A stretch of DNA of 64,000 nucleotides. Source: Sphingomonas caseinilytica (GTDB taxonomy: Bacteria; Pseudomonadota; Alphaproteobacteria; Sphingomonadales; Sphingomonadaceae). The position numbers and the translations under genes were made by a program. The stretch is taken from the NCBI RefSeq assembly GCF_023516455.1, contig NZ_JAMGBA010000003.1:1-64000 (forward strand), read 5' to 3'. Under the pieces are notes generated by a model. It saw only the letters and a program-made list of their open reading frames with translations, had not been told where the DNA came from and did not search any database. Shown here piece by piece: positions 8,753 to 17,700 of this stretch. The stretch's first letter is position 1; each line of letters begins with the position of its first letter.

Positions 8753-9175
8753 ATGAACGATGCCCGTCTTGTATGCTTGCTCTCAATACTGGCAATTAGC
8801 TCTGAGCCAGCCCTGGCGCAGTTTCAATCTTCATCGGCACCTCCGATTGTAGCTGCTCCTGCGCCAGTGTTCCCAATCTACTTCGATGCCGGACGGGCGG
8901 ATATGCCCGTGCAGCAGCTCCCGATGCTCCGTGAAGCCGTGGGCGGGGCCAAACGTCAGTCTGGGGCCGCGCTTGTCCTTTGTTACCGTTTCGGCGCGGA
9001 TAGAGCAGACGTCCGGCTAATGAACGAACGAATGAAGAGTGTGGCGAGTGCGCTGAAACAGCAGGGTGCCGCCGTTGTATTCAAGGGAAGCCATGCCCTG
9101 TGTCAGACGATGTCCAGTAGGTCGGGTCGACCGCAGGCGAGTGTCCAGATACACCCCATTTCGCCAATAGGTTGA
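8753..9175 (+). CDS. Small secreted OmpA-like protein
   Basis: A 140-residue protein with a signal peptide ending at about ALAQF (residue 23), then a proline/alanine linker and a compact domain. VFPIYFDAGRADMP resembles the first strand of an OmpA-type peptidoglycan-binding domain, and the spacing RADVRLMNERMKSVASAL resembles the R-x5-R helix region of that fold. Two cysteines (in LVLCYRF and HALCQTM) could form a disulfide. It is shorter and more divergent than a standard OmpA_C domain, so peptidoglycan binding is only a guess. The longer in-frame opening that starts at 8543 runs through the repeats and the end of the previous gene and is not used here. Confidence 0.6.
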   Translation: MNDARLVCLLSILAISSEPALAQFQSSSAPPIVAAPAPVFPIYFDAGRADMPVQQLPMLREAVGGAKRQSGAALVLCYRFGADRADVRLMNERMKSVASALKQQGAAVVFKGSHALCQTMSSRSGRPQASVQIHPISPIG

Positions 9176-9185
9176 GCCTTCACGA

Positions 9186-9213
9186 GCGGCCGCTTTCGAC
9201 CCATTGCGGACAC
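9186..9213 (+). repeat. Dispersed palindromic repeat
   Basis: GCGGCCGC, spacer TTTCGACCCATT, GCGGACAC. It starts 11 bases after the stop codon of the OmpA-like gene. Confidence 0.65.
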
Positions 9214-9249
9214 TGGCTAACCCCGTAATTATATTCCGGGGGTAGAACG

Positions 9250-10008
9250 ATGATCTTCAAGCGCGCTGTTGCGAAGCTTCGAGCCCAAGATTGGACCGCA
9301 ATCGCTATTGAACTGGTGATCGTCACAGTCGGCGTGCTTATAGCACTCGCCGCGCAGCAATGGGCCGAAGACCGCAGTTGGAACGACAAGGTCGAAGCGA
9401 CCAGGACGGCACTTCGCTTTGAGCTGGCCGAGCATTACGACTATGCAGTCGAGTATCGCGTGATCTACCCCTGCCTGCAGGCGCAAATTTACCGACTGCG
9501 GGACCGTGTCCTCGCCAGCGGTTCGACGCTGGACCCGGCACCGCTATATTCTGAAGAAGATGGCTCCCATTACGTGTTCCGGATGCCGGGAAAGAACTAC
9601 CCGACAGACGCATGGGAGGCGGCTGTCAGCGACGGCACAATCCGAAGCTTCGACCCGGCATTGCGGCGTCAACTCGCCGGCCACTACACGCAGCTGCCGG
9701 AGATGGCAGCGATGCTAGCCGAAGTCGAGGCAAACGAGCCCGCATTTGTCGCACTGGCTCACCGACTGCCGCTCGATCCCGCAGTCCGATACTCGATCAT
9801 CAAGGACATCGAACGAGTTCGCGGCCGCTTCGAATATCTGGATATGGTTCACGGCCAACTGATCGAGAATATCGAAAAGGCTGGAATGCTTCCAACGCCA
9901 GAAAATGCAGAGAGGGTAACTAAGCGCTACGGGACTTACAGGTTTTGCAAGGCGCATGGCCTGCCAATGCGGTCCTTTAAAGACGCAATGCAGGCAGTGC
10001 CGAACTAA
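9250..10008 (+). CDS. DUF6090-like single-TM membrane protein (paralogue 1)
   Basis: A 252-residue protein of unknown function. A short basic N-terminus is followed by one transmembrane helix (about 16-37, ELVIVTVGVLIALAAQQWAE), then an alpha-helical domain predicted to be extracytoplasmic. It shares with five genes at 44.8-48.9 kb the helix ending in an A/Q-rich-W motif, a middle signature (AWEAAVSDGTIRSFDPALRR) and two separated cysteines (YPCLQ, RFCKAH). The TM motif resembles the DUF6090 family, in which ILIALQINNW-type helices are typical. It is flanked on both sides by dispersed repeats. Ribosome site GGGGGTAGAACG precedes the ATG. Confidence 0.7.
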   Translation: MIFKRAVAKLRAQDWTAIAIELVIVTVGVLIALAAQQWAEDRSWNDKVEATRTALRFELAEHYDYAVEYRVIYPCLQAQIYRLRDRVLASGSTLDPAPLYSEEDGSHYVFRMPGKNYPTDAWEAAVSDGTIRSFDPALRRQLAGHYTQLPEMAAMLAEVEANEPAFVALAHRLPLDPAVRYSIIKDIERVRGRFEYLDMVHGQLIENIEKAGMLPTPENAERVTKRYGTYRFCKAHGLPMRSFKDAMQAVPN

Positions 10009-10017
10009 TCTGCTCTA

Positions 10018-10045
10018 ATGACCGCTTTCCACCCATTGCGGTCAT
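10018..10045 (+). repeat. Dispersed palindromic repeat, archetype copy
   Basis: Perfect 8-base arms ATGACCGC / GCGGTCAT around the 12-base spacer TTTCCACCCATT. It begins 10 bases after the preceding stop codon, a position shared by several copies. Confidence 0.8.
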
Positions 10046-10074
10046 CAGATCGCTCCGATGGTGGCCATCTGTTG

Positions 10075-11364
10075 CTATCCAGCAAGCGCCGGCCGAGAGC
10101 CCGATGCCGATGCACCTTTGCGGAAGGGCGGCCGGCTACCATAGGTCAAATAGCGCCACAGCCATTCGACCGGACCGAAGTGGAAATGCCTGAGCCAGAT
10201 CGGGCTGACGACAATCTGCACCGCCCAGACAATAAGTACGATGAAATAAAGCTCGTACCGTTCGAATTTTCCCCAATAGCCAAGCAGCACGAAGATGGTC
10301 AGCGCGACGGCCGAATGCGTCAGGTAATTCGTCAGCGCCATCCGCCCGACGGCGGCCATGGACGTCCTGAACAAGGTAAAAATGCCGGACTTGAGGAACA
10401 GCCCAAGCAGGCCAAGATGCCCGGTAGTTTGTGCCAGCCGCGCGAAATCATAGGTGATTTCGGCCTGGTGCCTGGCAAGGCCCGAGAAACCGTGGCTCAT
10501 TAGCCAATTGGCCTCGTAGATGTTGAGCGGCATGCCGATCGCATAACCGCCCACCATCATCGCTAAATAGGTTCTTGTCCTTGCCTCAAGAGTCAGAACG
10601 CCCAGCTTGAACAAGGCCATGCCGATCATCATCATCCCAAAAATGTCGAAGAAATATCGGTATGCGCCCCAGGACTCGGCCTTCGCGATCCAGGGTGCCC
10701 GGGCTTGCAATGCGCTGAAGTAACCAGCCTGATTTTTCTGTTTCGCTTTGGCGACCATGGCCGGCGAAGGACCGCCGCGCGATTCATCTTTCCACTCTTC
10801 GATTGATTTCCTCTGATCGTCCGTCCGCTTGGCGGCCGGCACGCTTTGGGCGGCGAGAGCGCGTTTGTAGAGATCGAGCGAATTGTAGGTATCAAGTCCG
10901 CTCCAGGCTGCGCCGAGGACGAAGGACGCTACGCCAAGAGCAAGCAATTTCTTTCCGGGCAAGTTGCGGAAGGCAAACAGGAACAGGGCCGTCAGCCCAT
11001 AGAAATAGAGAATGTCTCCGCCCCACAGCAGAATCCACGCATTGAACAGGCCAAAGGCGATGAGCCACAGATTGCGCCGGAAATAGGCATCGGTGGAATC
11101 GGGCCGGCTAGTGAAAAGGATGACGCCCGCTCCGAACAGGATCGAAAACAAGGCCCGCTGCGTACCTTCGAAGGTCACGTTGACGACGAACCATGTCCAA
11201 AGGTTGATCCCCGTGTCGCCTCCCATGATTCTTGGGTTGTCGTAGGCAGGGCCCATGCCCATGCCGACTATGTTCATGATGAGGATCCCGAAAAGTGCAC
11301 AGCCTCGAATGAAGTCGAGGGACTCAAGGCGCGCGCTAGTTGGCGCGGCAGCAGCTTTGACCAT
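10075..11364 (-). CDS. DUF418-domain multi-pass membrane protein
   Basis: A 429-residue inner-membrane protein with about nine to ten hydrophobic segments. The opening SLDFIRGCALFGILIMNIVG and the C-terminal region (MALTNYLTHSAVALTIFVLL, then GPVEWLWRYLTYG) are the hallmarks of the YeiB/DUF418 family. The function of the family is not settled; it is sometimes linked to transport or acyl transfer. A soluble insert rich in charged residues (about 180-225) separates two groups of helices. There are no close operon partners: a dispersed repeat follows the preceding gene and a composite repeat lies upstream of its start. Confidence 0.88.
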   Translation of the reverse strand: MVKAAAAPTSARLESLDFIRGCALFGILIMNIVGMGMGPAYDNPRIMGGDTGINLWTWFVVNVTFEGTQRALFSILFGAGVILFTSRPDSTDAYFRRNLWLIAFGLFNAWILLWGGDILYFYGLTALFLFAFRNLPGKKLLALGVASFVLGAAWSGLDTYNSLDLYKRALAAQSVPAAKRTDDQRKSIEEWKDESRGGPSPAMVAKAKQKNQAGYFSALQARAPWIAKAESWGAYRYFFDIFGMMMIGMALFKLGVLTLEARTRTYLAMMVGGYAIGMPLNIYEANWLMSHGFSGLARHQAEITYDFARLAQTTGHLGLLGLFLKSGIFTLFRTSMAAVGRMALTNYLTHSAVALTIFVLLGYWGKFERYELYFIVLIVWAVQIVVSPIWLRHFHFGPVEWLWRYLTYGSRPPFRKGASASGSRPALAG

Positions 11365-11459
11365 GGATCGACCCCCTTATGGGATCCGATATCCGCTCAT
11401 TTGGGACGGTTGAAAATTTATCTTTAGATAGCTGCCGTGTACTGCAGGCCAGCCGTTAA

Positions 11460-11572
11460 TGGCCGTTATCGGACAGGCCGCTTGCGGGCCGCCAGGACCT
11501 TAATTCTGCCGTTCGTTCAGACCGGCGACGAATGACTGCATCCGGCCCAAAGCGGCCGACAGCAACTGCTTT
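11460..11572 (+). repeat. Composite dispersed repeat at the left edge of the inositol locus
   Basis: It contains GGACAGGCCGCTTGCGGGCC, then a TTCTGCCGTTCGTTCAGACC block and AAAGCGGCC, in the same order as the copy at 4182-4281. It lies directly before the phytase gene end and marks the left side of the region that carries no further copies. Confidence 0.55.
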
Positions 11573-11587
11573 CCACGGCCACGAGGT

Positions 11588-13621
11588 TTATCGCCTCGAA
11601 TCCAGTTTGAGAGATTTCGCGATTGTCGACCACGGAACGAATTTGAAGTTTTGATTCTCGACCGGAAGCATGTTGCGCCCGTCCTGTGCGATCATGGCGC
11701 CTTGCTCGAAGCCGGGGCCCAAGTTTGCACTCGACACATCGAGGCCGTCCGTTTCGGAAATGCCGTCGATGCCCTTTGCCGGGTCAGCGACGACAGAGAA
11801 TGAGCCGACATAAGCGTTATCTCCCTCGCGGCGATAAACCGCGTAGCTGTTGTTGCCTTGACTCGAGACGATCAGATAGCCACGCCCGCTGCCAAGATCG
11901 TAGAGGCCGACGCCTTCCATATCGTCCTTGAGCTTCGGATTGTCGGTGACCTTGTCGACGGAGACAGGGACGGCGGTCTTCACGGGATCGGCCGTCACTC
12001 GCCAAAGTCCGATGTCCTCTTCGGCAACATAGAGTGTGCTGTTTGCGTCATCGACGACGCACCCTTCGGTCTGGCTGCTGAACTTGATGTCGCGCACTTG
12101 CTTCGCTTGGACCTTTCCGGATCGCGTGGGAACCAGTTCCCATTGGCGGACCAGGCCGTCCGGATCGCTGATGAACACATAGGTCCGCCCACGCTTGCTG
12201 CGATACATGCACTGGCCGTAGGGATCTGACAGGCCGGTCGGTTGGATGCCGTCCGCGATGCTGGAAAGCGATCCGGTCGCAGTATCGAGCGAATAGATGG
12301 CGATTGCCTTGTTGGTTCGGTCGCTGGCCGTCACCAGGACGATATCGCGCCCGGCAAGCCGGTAGCCGGTTCTGAGATCGACATTGTTCATCTTGCCGTC
12401 GGCGGCGAAGAAGCGAGACTTGCCCTGCATGTCGTAAACATGAAGTCCACCCTGCTTGTCGGTGCCGATCACCCAGCTTGCGGCGGGATTCTCAGGATTG
12501 GCCCAGATCGCTGGATCGTCGGCCGCGTCGGCAGCGCTGGTTACTGGGTCGGACTCGATTGTGGGATGCACGATTGGAAATGTTGGTGCGACTGAAACGG
12601 TCAGCGGTTGCGGCGAACCGGCGCCGACGCCAATCGCTTGAGCGATCTTGGTGAACGGAATGACTTTGTAGTTCGACCCGTCTTCATCACCGACGACCAG
12701 AGCGCCCTGGCTGGATCCAACTGCCGAGCTTGTTGCGAACAGGCCGCCAGGTTCGCCGACCGCCTCTCCCGCCGACGAAATCGTCAATGCGCCGACATAG
12801 GCATCGTCCTTGGCATGATCGTAAACATAAAGCTGACCCGCCGATGCGTTGGAAGCGATCAGCCACCTGGCTCCTTCGCCGCCGTCGTAAAGTGCGAGTC
12901 CGCCGACTTCTTCGGTAATTTTGCCGAGCCGAACCGCGTCGACCAGTGTCGGTAGAATTTCGGTTTCAGGCTCCGCATTGAAGCGCCAGATCCCGACCGC
13001 TTGTTCCGCGACGTAAAGCTGGCCGGTCGTATCGTCGGCGACGCAATGCTCGACGGTGGAAGCCACATGGAGCCGCCGCATCAGCTTGGCATCCACGCGG
13101 CCGGCCGAGGGTTCGAACAGCAGATATTGGTCGATCTCACCCCCGTCGCCCAGCGCGAACGCGTAGAGGGAGCCGTCCTGGCTGCTAAGATAGAGGCATG
13201 CACCTTCAACTGCGATGCCAAGCGGAACCGGCCGCGCGCTAATTTCCGTGAGAGCGCCGCCCTGGGATCGATAAAAGCGAAGGCTGTTACTAGCGGCATC
13301 CGCGGCGAGCAGGACTGGAGAAGAACCAAGCCCCGGCAGCGCGCCATAACGCACATCGACACTAACCGCTTCGCCAGCGGGAGCAGAGCCAGTGCGCTTG
13401 CCCGAGCTGTCATAAATTTCGAGTCCAGCAAGCTCGGCCGTGCCGACAATCGATGCATTCTGGCCATCAGAAACGACCACCGCACGGTTCGAGCCGCCCT
13501 GCTGGGTCGCGACGGTGCTCGATGCGTCGACGGATGGAACGGCGGGTGCGTTTTGCGCCGCGACTCCAGTTCCCAAAAAGGCGATTCCGGCGATCCCGGC
13601 AAGTCCCACCCCAACCCGCAT
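11588..13621 (-). CDS. Secreted two-propeller beta-propeller phytase
   Basis: A 677-residue exported phytase (myo-inositol hexakisphosphate phosphohydrolase). It has a signal sequence (1 to about 25, ending GVAAQNAP). The C-terminal half (about 345-670) matches beta-propeller phytase: DDPAIWANPENPAASWVIGT, KQGGLHVYDMQGK, NNVDLRTGY, DGLVRQWELV, EGCVVDD, LYVAEEDIGLWR, DDMEGVGLYD and ISETDGLDVSS. These Asp/Glu/Lys/Arg-rich blocks supply the Ca2+ and phosphate sites in this family. The N-terminal half is a second, degenerate propeller with parallel blocks (EHCVADD, LYVAEQAVGIWR, EVGGLALYDGG), as in dual-domain phytases. It diverges from the TonB receptor at 13775. Ribosome site GGAGACGGCCAAA. Confidence 0.9.
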   Translation of the reverse strand: MRVGVGLAGIAGIAFLGTGVAAQNAPAVPSVDASSTVATQQGGSNRAVVVSDGQNASIVGTAELAGLEIYDSSGKRTGSAPAGEAVSVDVRYGALPGLGSSPVLLAADAASNSLRFYRSQGGALTEISARPVPLGIAVEGACLYLSSQDGSLYAFALGDGGEIDQYLLFEPSAGRVDAKLMRRLHVASTVEHCVADDTTGQLYVAEQAVGIWRFNAEPETEILPTLVDAVRLGKITEEVGGLALYDGGEGARWLIASNASAGQLYVYDHAKDDAYVGALTISSAGEAVGEPGGLFATSSAVGSSQGALVVGDEDGSNYKVIPFTKIAQAIGVGAGSPQPLTVSVAPTFPIVHPTIESDPVTSAADAADDPAIWANPENPAASWVIGTDKQGGLHVYDMQGKSRFFAADGKMNNVDLRTGYRLAGRDIVLVTASDRTNKAIAIYSLDTATGSLSSIADGIQPTGLSDPYGQCMYRSKRGRTYVFISDPDGLVRQWELVPTRSGKVQAKQVRDIKFSSQTEGCVVDDANSTLYVAEEDIGLWRVTADPVKTAVPVSVDKVTDNPKLKDDMEGVGLYDLGSGRGYLIVSSQGNNSYAVYRREGDNAYVGSFSVVADPAKGIDGISETDGLDVSSANLGPGFEQGAMIAQDGRNMLPVENQNFKFVPWSTIAKSLKLDSRR

Positions 13622-13774
13622 TTTGGCCGTCTCCGGTCTGTCACAGATGCCAGATAGCTAATCGCGACGACTTCGCCGTGCAAGGACAATTCCAAAATAG
13701 TTGCATTCTGGAATTTTCTGTTCAATCATGAATTTTGTCGTCACCAGAAGAAGTGAGGACAAGGGGGAGAGACT

Positions 13775-16279
13775 ATGATGCGCAAGCTGCAAACTCTGCA
13801 GGTGCTTCTCTTTTCGACTGCCTTTCTCGCTGCCCAAACAGCGATGGCTCAACAAGCGCCGGAGCAGTCGAGTACGCCCGATCAGGAACCCGCCGCCGAA
13901 ACGGCCGCGGAAGGCGATGCGAAGGTCGAAGGACAGCCAGCGGTTCCAACCAGCGAAGGCCTGGAGACAACCGATGACCGATCGCTGAGCGACATCGTCG
14001 TGGTAGGCTCGCGAATCTACCGCAATCGTACCGACACCATCGCTCCGGAGCTGACGTTCGGTCAGGAGTTCTTCCAGAAATTCGAGCCGACGTCGGTCGG
14101 CGACTCGCTGAAGCGCGTGCCCGGCGTCGCCTTCGGCAGCGACATTGGCGAATATGACGCGCCGGCTCTTCGCGGCCTCGGCGCCGGCTTCACCCAGATC
14201 CTGGTAAATGGCCGGCCGATCCCGGGCGGCGGTAACGACCGTTCGGTTTTCGTGGACCGCATTCCCGCTGAAATTATCGACCGCATTGAAATCATTCGAT
14301 CGCCAACCGCGGACCTCGACAGCCAGGGCATCGGCGGCACCATCAACATTATCCTGAAGGACGGCGCGAGCCTGCCGCCGGGTATCATTACCCGCGCGGC
14401 CCTTCTCTATTACCCTGACGACAATACCATCAAGGGATCTGGAGCGGTCTCGTGGTCGGGGCGGAATGCGGCCGAAACCGTGGCATGGTCGCTGACTGTC
14501 GATGCACAGCAGCGCTACAATCCGAAACTCACGCGCGAAGAGGTGTTCGACGACAACTCGCCAGGATTCGAAGACAGTGAGAATGGACTGGACCTATTCA
14601 AGCCATTCGATCGGGACGGCTCGGTCGCGGTTGAACGCACCGAAGAACTCGACACCCGCAGAAGCTTCGACCTTTCGCTGAATGGCGACATCACTTTCGT
14701 GCTCGGCGAGCAAAGCAAGCTGCGCTTCGATGGCTTCCTGATCCGAACGCGTCGTACCGATACCGAACAGACGCTGGGACTGGAGCGCCCGGAGAATGAT
14801 GATGAGGATCCGGTCTTCGATGAGGGCTGGGAAATCGATGCGACCGAGGTTGCGAAGGAGCCGTGGCGGCAGCTGAACTTCGGGCTTTCGGGACTGTATG
14901 AAACCAAGTGGGGCAACGGCATGAGCGCCGAAGCCCAGCTTCGCTACTCGCAGTTCGACGAGGAAAGCTCCAATAATACATATGAGATCGATGACGACCC
15001 GTTCGACCTGGACACGTTGGACGCTGAAGACCTTGAATTGACGGATGACGCCGAACTCTTCGAGATCGATGCGCTTGACGTGAACGACAAGGAATTCTCG
15101 GGTGACGCCGCGATCAAGAAGGATTGGGGCAATTGGAGCCTGAAGGGCGGCATCGCCGGCAAGATCAAGCGGCGCACATTCGGCCAAACGATCGGCGAGG
15201 ACCTCAACGACGACGAAGACGCGTCGATCGTCGAGAGCCGGTTCAAATATAACGAAAGCCGACTCGATGGCTTCGCGCTGGCGGAATTCAAGTTCGGCGG
15301 CGGAGCAAAGCTTCAGACGGGTGTTCGCGCCGAATATACCAAATCAAAACAGAAGATCCGGCAGGATCTGACGGAAGCCGACGAGGAAAAGGCTTCGGCG
15401 AACGAGTTCCACCTCAATCCGTCGATCCACTTCCAGATTCCGTTCGGTAACGGGCCGCAGTTCAGGGCCAGCCTGGCCAAGACTGTCCGCCGGCCGAATG
15501 TGGATCAGGTGGTCCCGTTCCGCCTGACTGATGATCCCGAGGACAATGACGTTACGATCGGCAACCCGGACCTGAAATTCGAAACCTCCTGGGGCGTCGA
15601 CATCGGGCTTGAACAGCGACTGCCGCGAGGCGTCGTCGGCCTGAACTTCTTCTACCGTAAGGTTCGCGACCTGATCTCGTTGGTGAATACGGGCGTACCT
15701 GTCTTCCCAGACGAAGATCCTGACAGCGACGAAGGCCGCGCCCGCATCTACAGCTTCGACAATGTCGGCAATGGCAAAGTCTATGGCCTTGAATTCGACT
15801 TGTCGGCACCGCTTGATTTTATCGGGATGCCTAACACGGGCCTGTTCGCCAACTACACCCGGATCTGGTCCGAGCGAACCGAACCCAACACCGGACAGGA
15901 AGTGCGGTTCGATGGGCAGCCCAAATATGTCTATAACTTCGGCCTGACCCAGGAAATTCCGAGCTGGGGGATGTCCGCAGGATTCAGTTTCCGCAAGCAG
16001 GGGCAGGCGACCAGCACCTTCTTCGGCGAAGAGGAATTCCAGAAGTATGAGGGTAACCTCGAAGCCTATGTCGAGAAGCGCTTTGGCAGCAATTTCGTGA
16101 TGCGCCTCAGCGCCAACAACCTGCTCGATGCGCGAAGCCTGCAGTGGGAGAAGAACTACGACGGCGATACGGGCCTCGAGATCATCGAGAACCAGCAGAA
16201 CGGCGACGTCGACAATTTCGAGGTCGAGCATGAGGAGACTTCGCCTCAGGTCATGCTGACCGCTCGACTAGTCTTCTGA
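13775..16279 (+). CDS. TonB-dependent receptor, probably for phytate breakdown products
   Basis: An 834-residue outer-membrane receptor. Signal peptide (1 to about 26, ending AMAQQAP), an acidic spacer, a TonB-box-like DIVVVGSRI (about 73-81), a plug domain with DSLKRVPGV, ALRGLG and GGTINIILKDGAS, and a long barrel ending in MLTARLVF. Between about residues 404 and 440 a predicted loop is extremely rich in Asp/Glu, which could bind Ca2+ or Ca-phytate; this is inference. It is divergent from the phytase and followed by an MFS carrier and a phosphatase on the same strand. The ATGATG start at 13775 follows AAGGGGGAGA. Confidence 0.88.
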   Translation: MMRKLQTLQVLLFSTAFLAAQTAMAQQAPEQSSTPDQEPAAETAAEGDAKVEGQPAVPTSEGLETTDDRSLSDIVVVGSRIYRNRTDTIAPELTFGQEFFQKFEPTSVGDSLKRVPGVAFGSDIGEYDAPALRGLGAGFTQILVNGRPIPGGGNDRSVFVDRIPAEIIDRIEIIRSPTADLDSQGIGGTINIILKDGASLPPGIITRAALLYYPDDNTIKGSGAVSWSGRNAAETVAWSLTVDAQQRYNPKLTREEVFDDNSPGFEDSENGLDLFKPFDRDGSVAVERTEELDTRRSFDLSLNGDITFVLGEQSKLRFDGFLIRTRRTDTEQTLGLERPENDDEDPVFDEGWEIDATEVAKEPWRQLNFGLSGLYETKWGNGMSAEAQLRYSQFDEESSNNTYEIDDDPFDLDTLDAEDLELTDDAELFEIDALDVNDKEFSGDAAIKKDWGNWSLKGGIAGKIKRRTFGQTIGEDLNDDEDASIVESRFKYNESRLDGFALAEFKFGGGAKLQTGVRAEYTKSKQKIRQDLTEADEEKASANEFHLNPSIHFQIPFGNGPQFRASLAKTVRRPNVDQVVPFRLTDDPEDNDVTIGNPDLKFETSWGVDIGLEQRLPRGVVGLNFFYRKVRDLISLVNTGVPVFPDEDPDSDEGRARIYSFDNVGNGKVYGLEFDLSAPLDFIGMPNTGLFANYTRIWSERTEPNTGQEVRFDGQPKYVYNFGLTQEIPSWGMSAGFSFRKQGQATSTFFGEEEFQKYEGNLEAYVEKRFGSNFVMRLSANNLLDARSLQWEKNYDGDTGLEIIENQQNGDVDNFEVEHEETSPQVMLTARLVF

Positions 16280-16318
16280 TCGGGTAAGCAGGCCAACATC
16301 ATGCGAAGTAGCGTTATG

Positions 16319-16351
16319 AGCGGAGAAGTGAAATGAACGTACTTCTCCGCT
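16319..16351 (+). promoter_or_regulatory. Hairpin enclosing the start codon of the MFS carrier
   Basis: Perfect 11-base inverted repeat AGCGGAGAAGT (16319-16329) and ACTTCTCCGCT (16341-16351). The Shine-Dalgarno GGAG is in the left arm and the ATG (16333-16335) is in the 11-base loop. In the mRNA this would hide the ribosome site, so it is a candidate translational control element. Confidence 0.55.
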
Positions 16352-17676
16352 CGTTCGCGACTGGCGCCGAGGCTCCCCGTATCGAGCAGCAATCGGAAAT
16401 CGATCGACTTTTCCGGCGCAACCGGATCCGCGTGATGCTGGCTATCACGATCGGCTACGGTCTCATCTACATGTGCCGGCTTGCGATCGGCGTGGTGAAG
16501 AAGCCCTTGATCGATCAGGGCATCTTTACGCCGACCGAGCTTGGGACGATCGGCTCCGCGCTCTTCTACACATATGCGCTGGGGAAGCTCACCAACGGCT
16601 TCCTTGCCGATCACGCCAATGCGCGACGCTTCCTGACGGCAGCGTTTCTGCTCACTGCGATTTGCAATCTCTTCATGGGGTTCACGACTACGGTCCTGGC
16701 CGCGACAATCATTTGGGGGCTTAACGGCTGGTTCCAAAGCTTCGGCGCTCCTGGAGGTGTCGTGGCGATGACCGCCTGGTTTTCGAACAAGGAGCGGGGC
16801 CGGGCCTATGGCGTTTGGAGCACGGCGCATTCCATCGGCGAAGGCCTCACCTTCCTGGTGGTTGGCGGACTGGTTTCTTATCTCGGCTGGCAATGGGGCT
16901 ATTGGGGCCCGGGCCTGATCGGCATCGTCACGGCCATTGGCGTGTTTGCGTTGATGCAGGACCGTCCGCAAACGCTTGGCCTTCCATCGGTCAACGAATG
17001 GAAGAAGGACCAGTATACGGAAACGAGCGAAAGCAGCGCCAGGAGCACGCTCGCTCTCCAATTCTCGATCCTGAAGATACCGGCGATCTGGGTGCTCGCC
17101 CTCGCCAGCGCCACAACCTACATCACCCGCTACGGCATCAACAGCTGGGGCATCCTCTATCTGCAGGAGGCCCGCGGCTATTCGCTTCCCATGGCCGGAA
17201 CGCTTCTGATGATCAGCACCCTGGCGGGCATTGCCGGCGCGGTGGCGTTCGGTTTCACATCCGACAAACTGTTCAACGCGCGGCGTCCACCCGCCAACCT
17301 GCTGTTCGCAATCCTTGAGCTGCTAGGGCTTGCGATCATCTTCTTCGGCCCGACGAATACGCCGATGCTGATTGTCGGCATGCTGCTGTTTGGCATGGGC
17401 CTCACCGGTCTGGTAACCTCGCTCGGCGGGCTCTTCGGCGTCGATATCGCTCCCAAACGCGCGGCGGGCGCGGCGATGGGGGTAGTCGGCATCTTCAGCT
17501 ACATCGGGGCTGCGATACAGGAGCAAGTTTCCGGCATCCTGATCGACCAGAATATGGCGATCGCAGGCGACGATCGCATCTATGACTTCGGGCCGGTCAT
17601 CTGGTTCTGGATCGGCTCATCCGTCGTCTCGATGCTGCTTGCAGCAAGCCTCTGGCGGACCCGGCTCCGCGACTAA
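16333..17676 (+). CDS. MFS organophosphate-type antiporter (GlpT/UhpT-like)
   Basis: A 447-residue inner-membrane carrier with 12 predicted helices. YMCRLAIGVVKKPLIDQG and LGTIGSALFYTYALGKLTNGFLADHANARRF follow the pattern of the organophosphate:Pi antiporter family (GlpT, UhpT, PgtP), and WFSNKERGRAYGVWSTAHSIGEG is the matching middle signature. In this context the likely cargo is an inositol phosphate or another product of phytate hydrolysis exchanged for phosphate; this is inference. It lies 53 bases after the TonB receptor and 24 bases before the phosphatase, so the three are probably one operon. Its start codon lies within an 11-bp perfect hairpin. Confidence 0.85.
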   Translation: MNVLLRSFATGAEAPRIEQQSEIDRLFRRNRIRVMLAITIGYGLIYMCRLAIGVVKKPLIDQGIFTPTELGTIGSALFYTYALGKLTNGFLADHANARRFLTAAFLLTAICNLFMGFTTTVLAATIIWGLNGWFQSFGAPGGVVAMTAWFSNKERGRAYGVWSTAHSIGEGLTFLVVGGLVSYLGWQWGYWGPGLIGIVTAIGVFALMQDRPQTLGLPSVNEWKKDQYTETSESSARSTLALQFSILKIPAIWVLALASATTYITRYGINSWGILYLQEARGYSLPMAGTLLMISTLAGIAGAVAFGFTSDKLFNARRPPANLLFAILELLGLAIIFFGPTNTPMLIVGMLLFGMGLTGLVTSLGGLFGVDIAPKRAAGAAMGVVGIFSYIGAAIQEQVSGILIDQNMAIAGDDRIYDFGPVIWFWIGSSVVSMLLAASLWRTRLRD

Positions 17677-17700
17677 AACATGATTGGAAGGGCTAATCTG

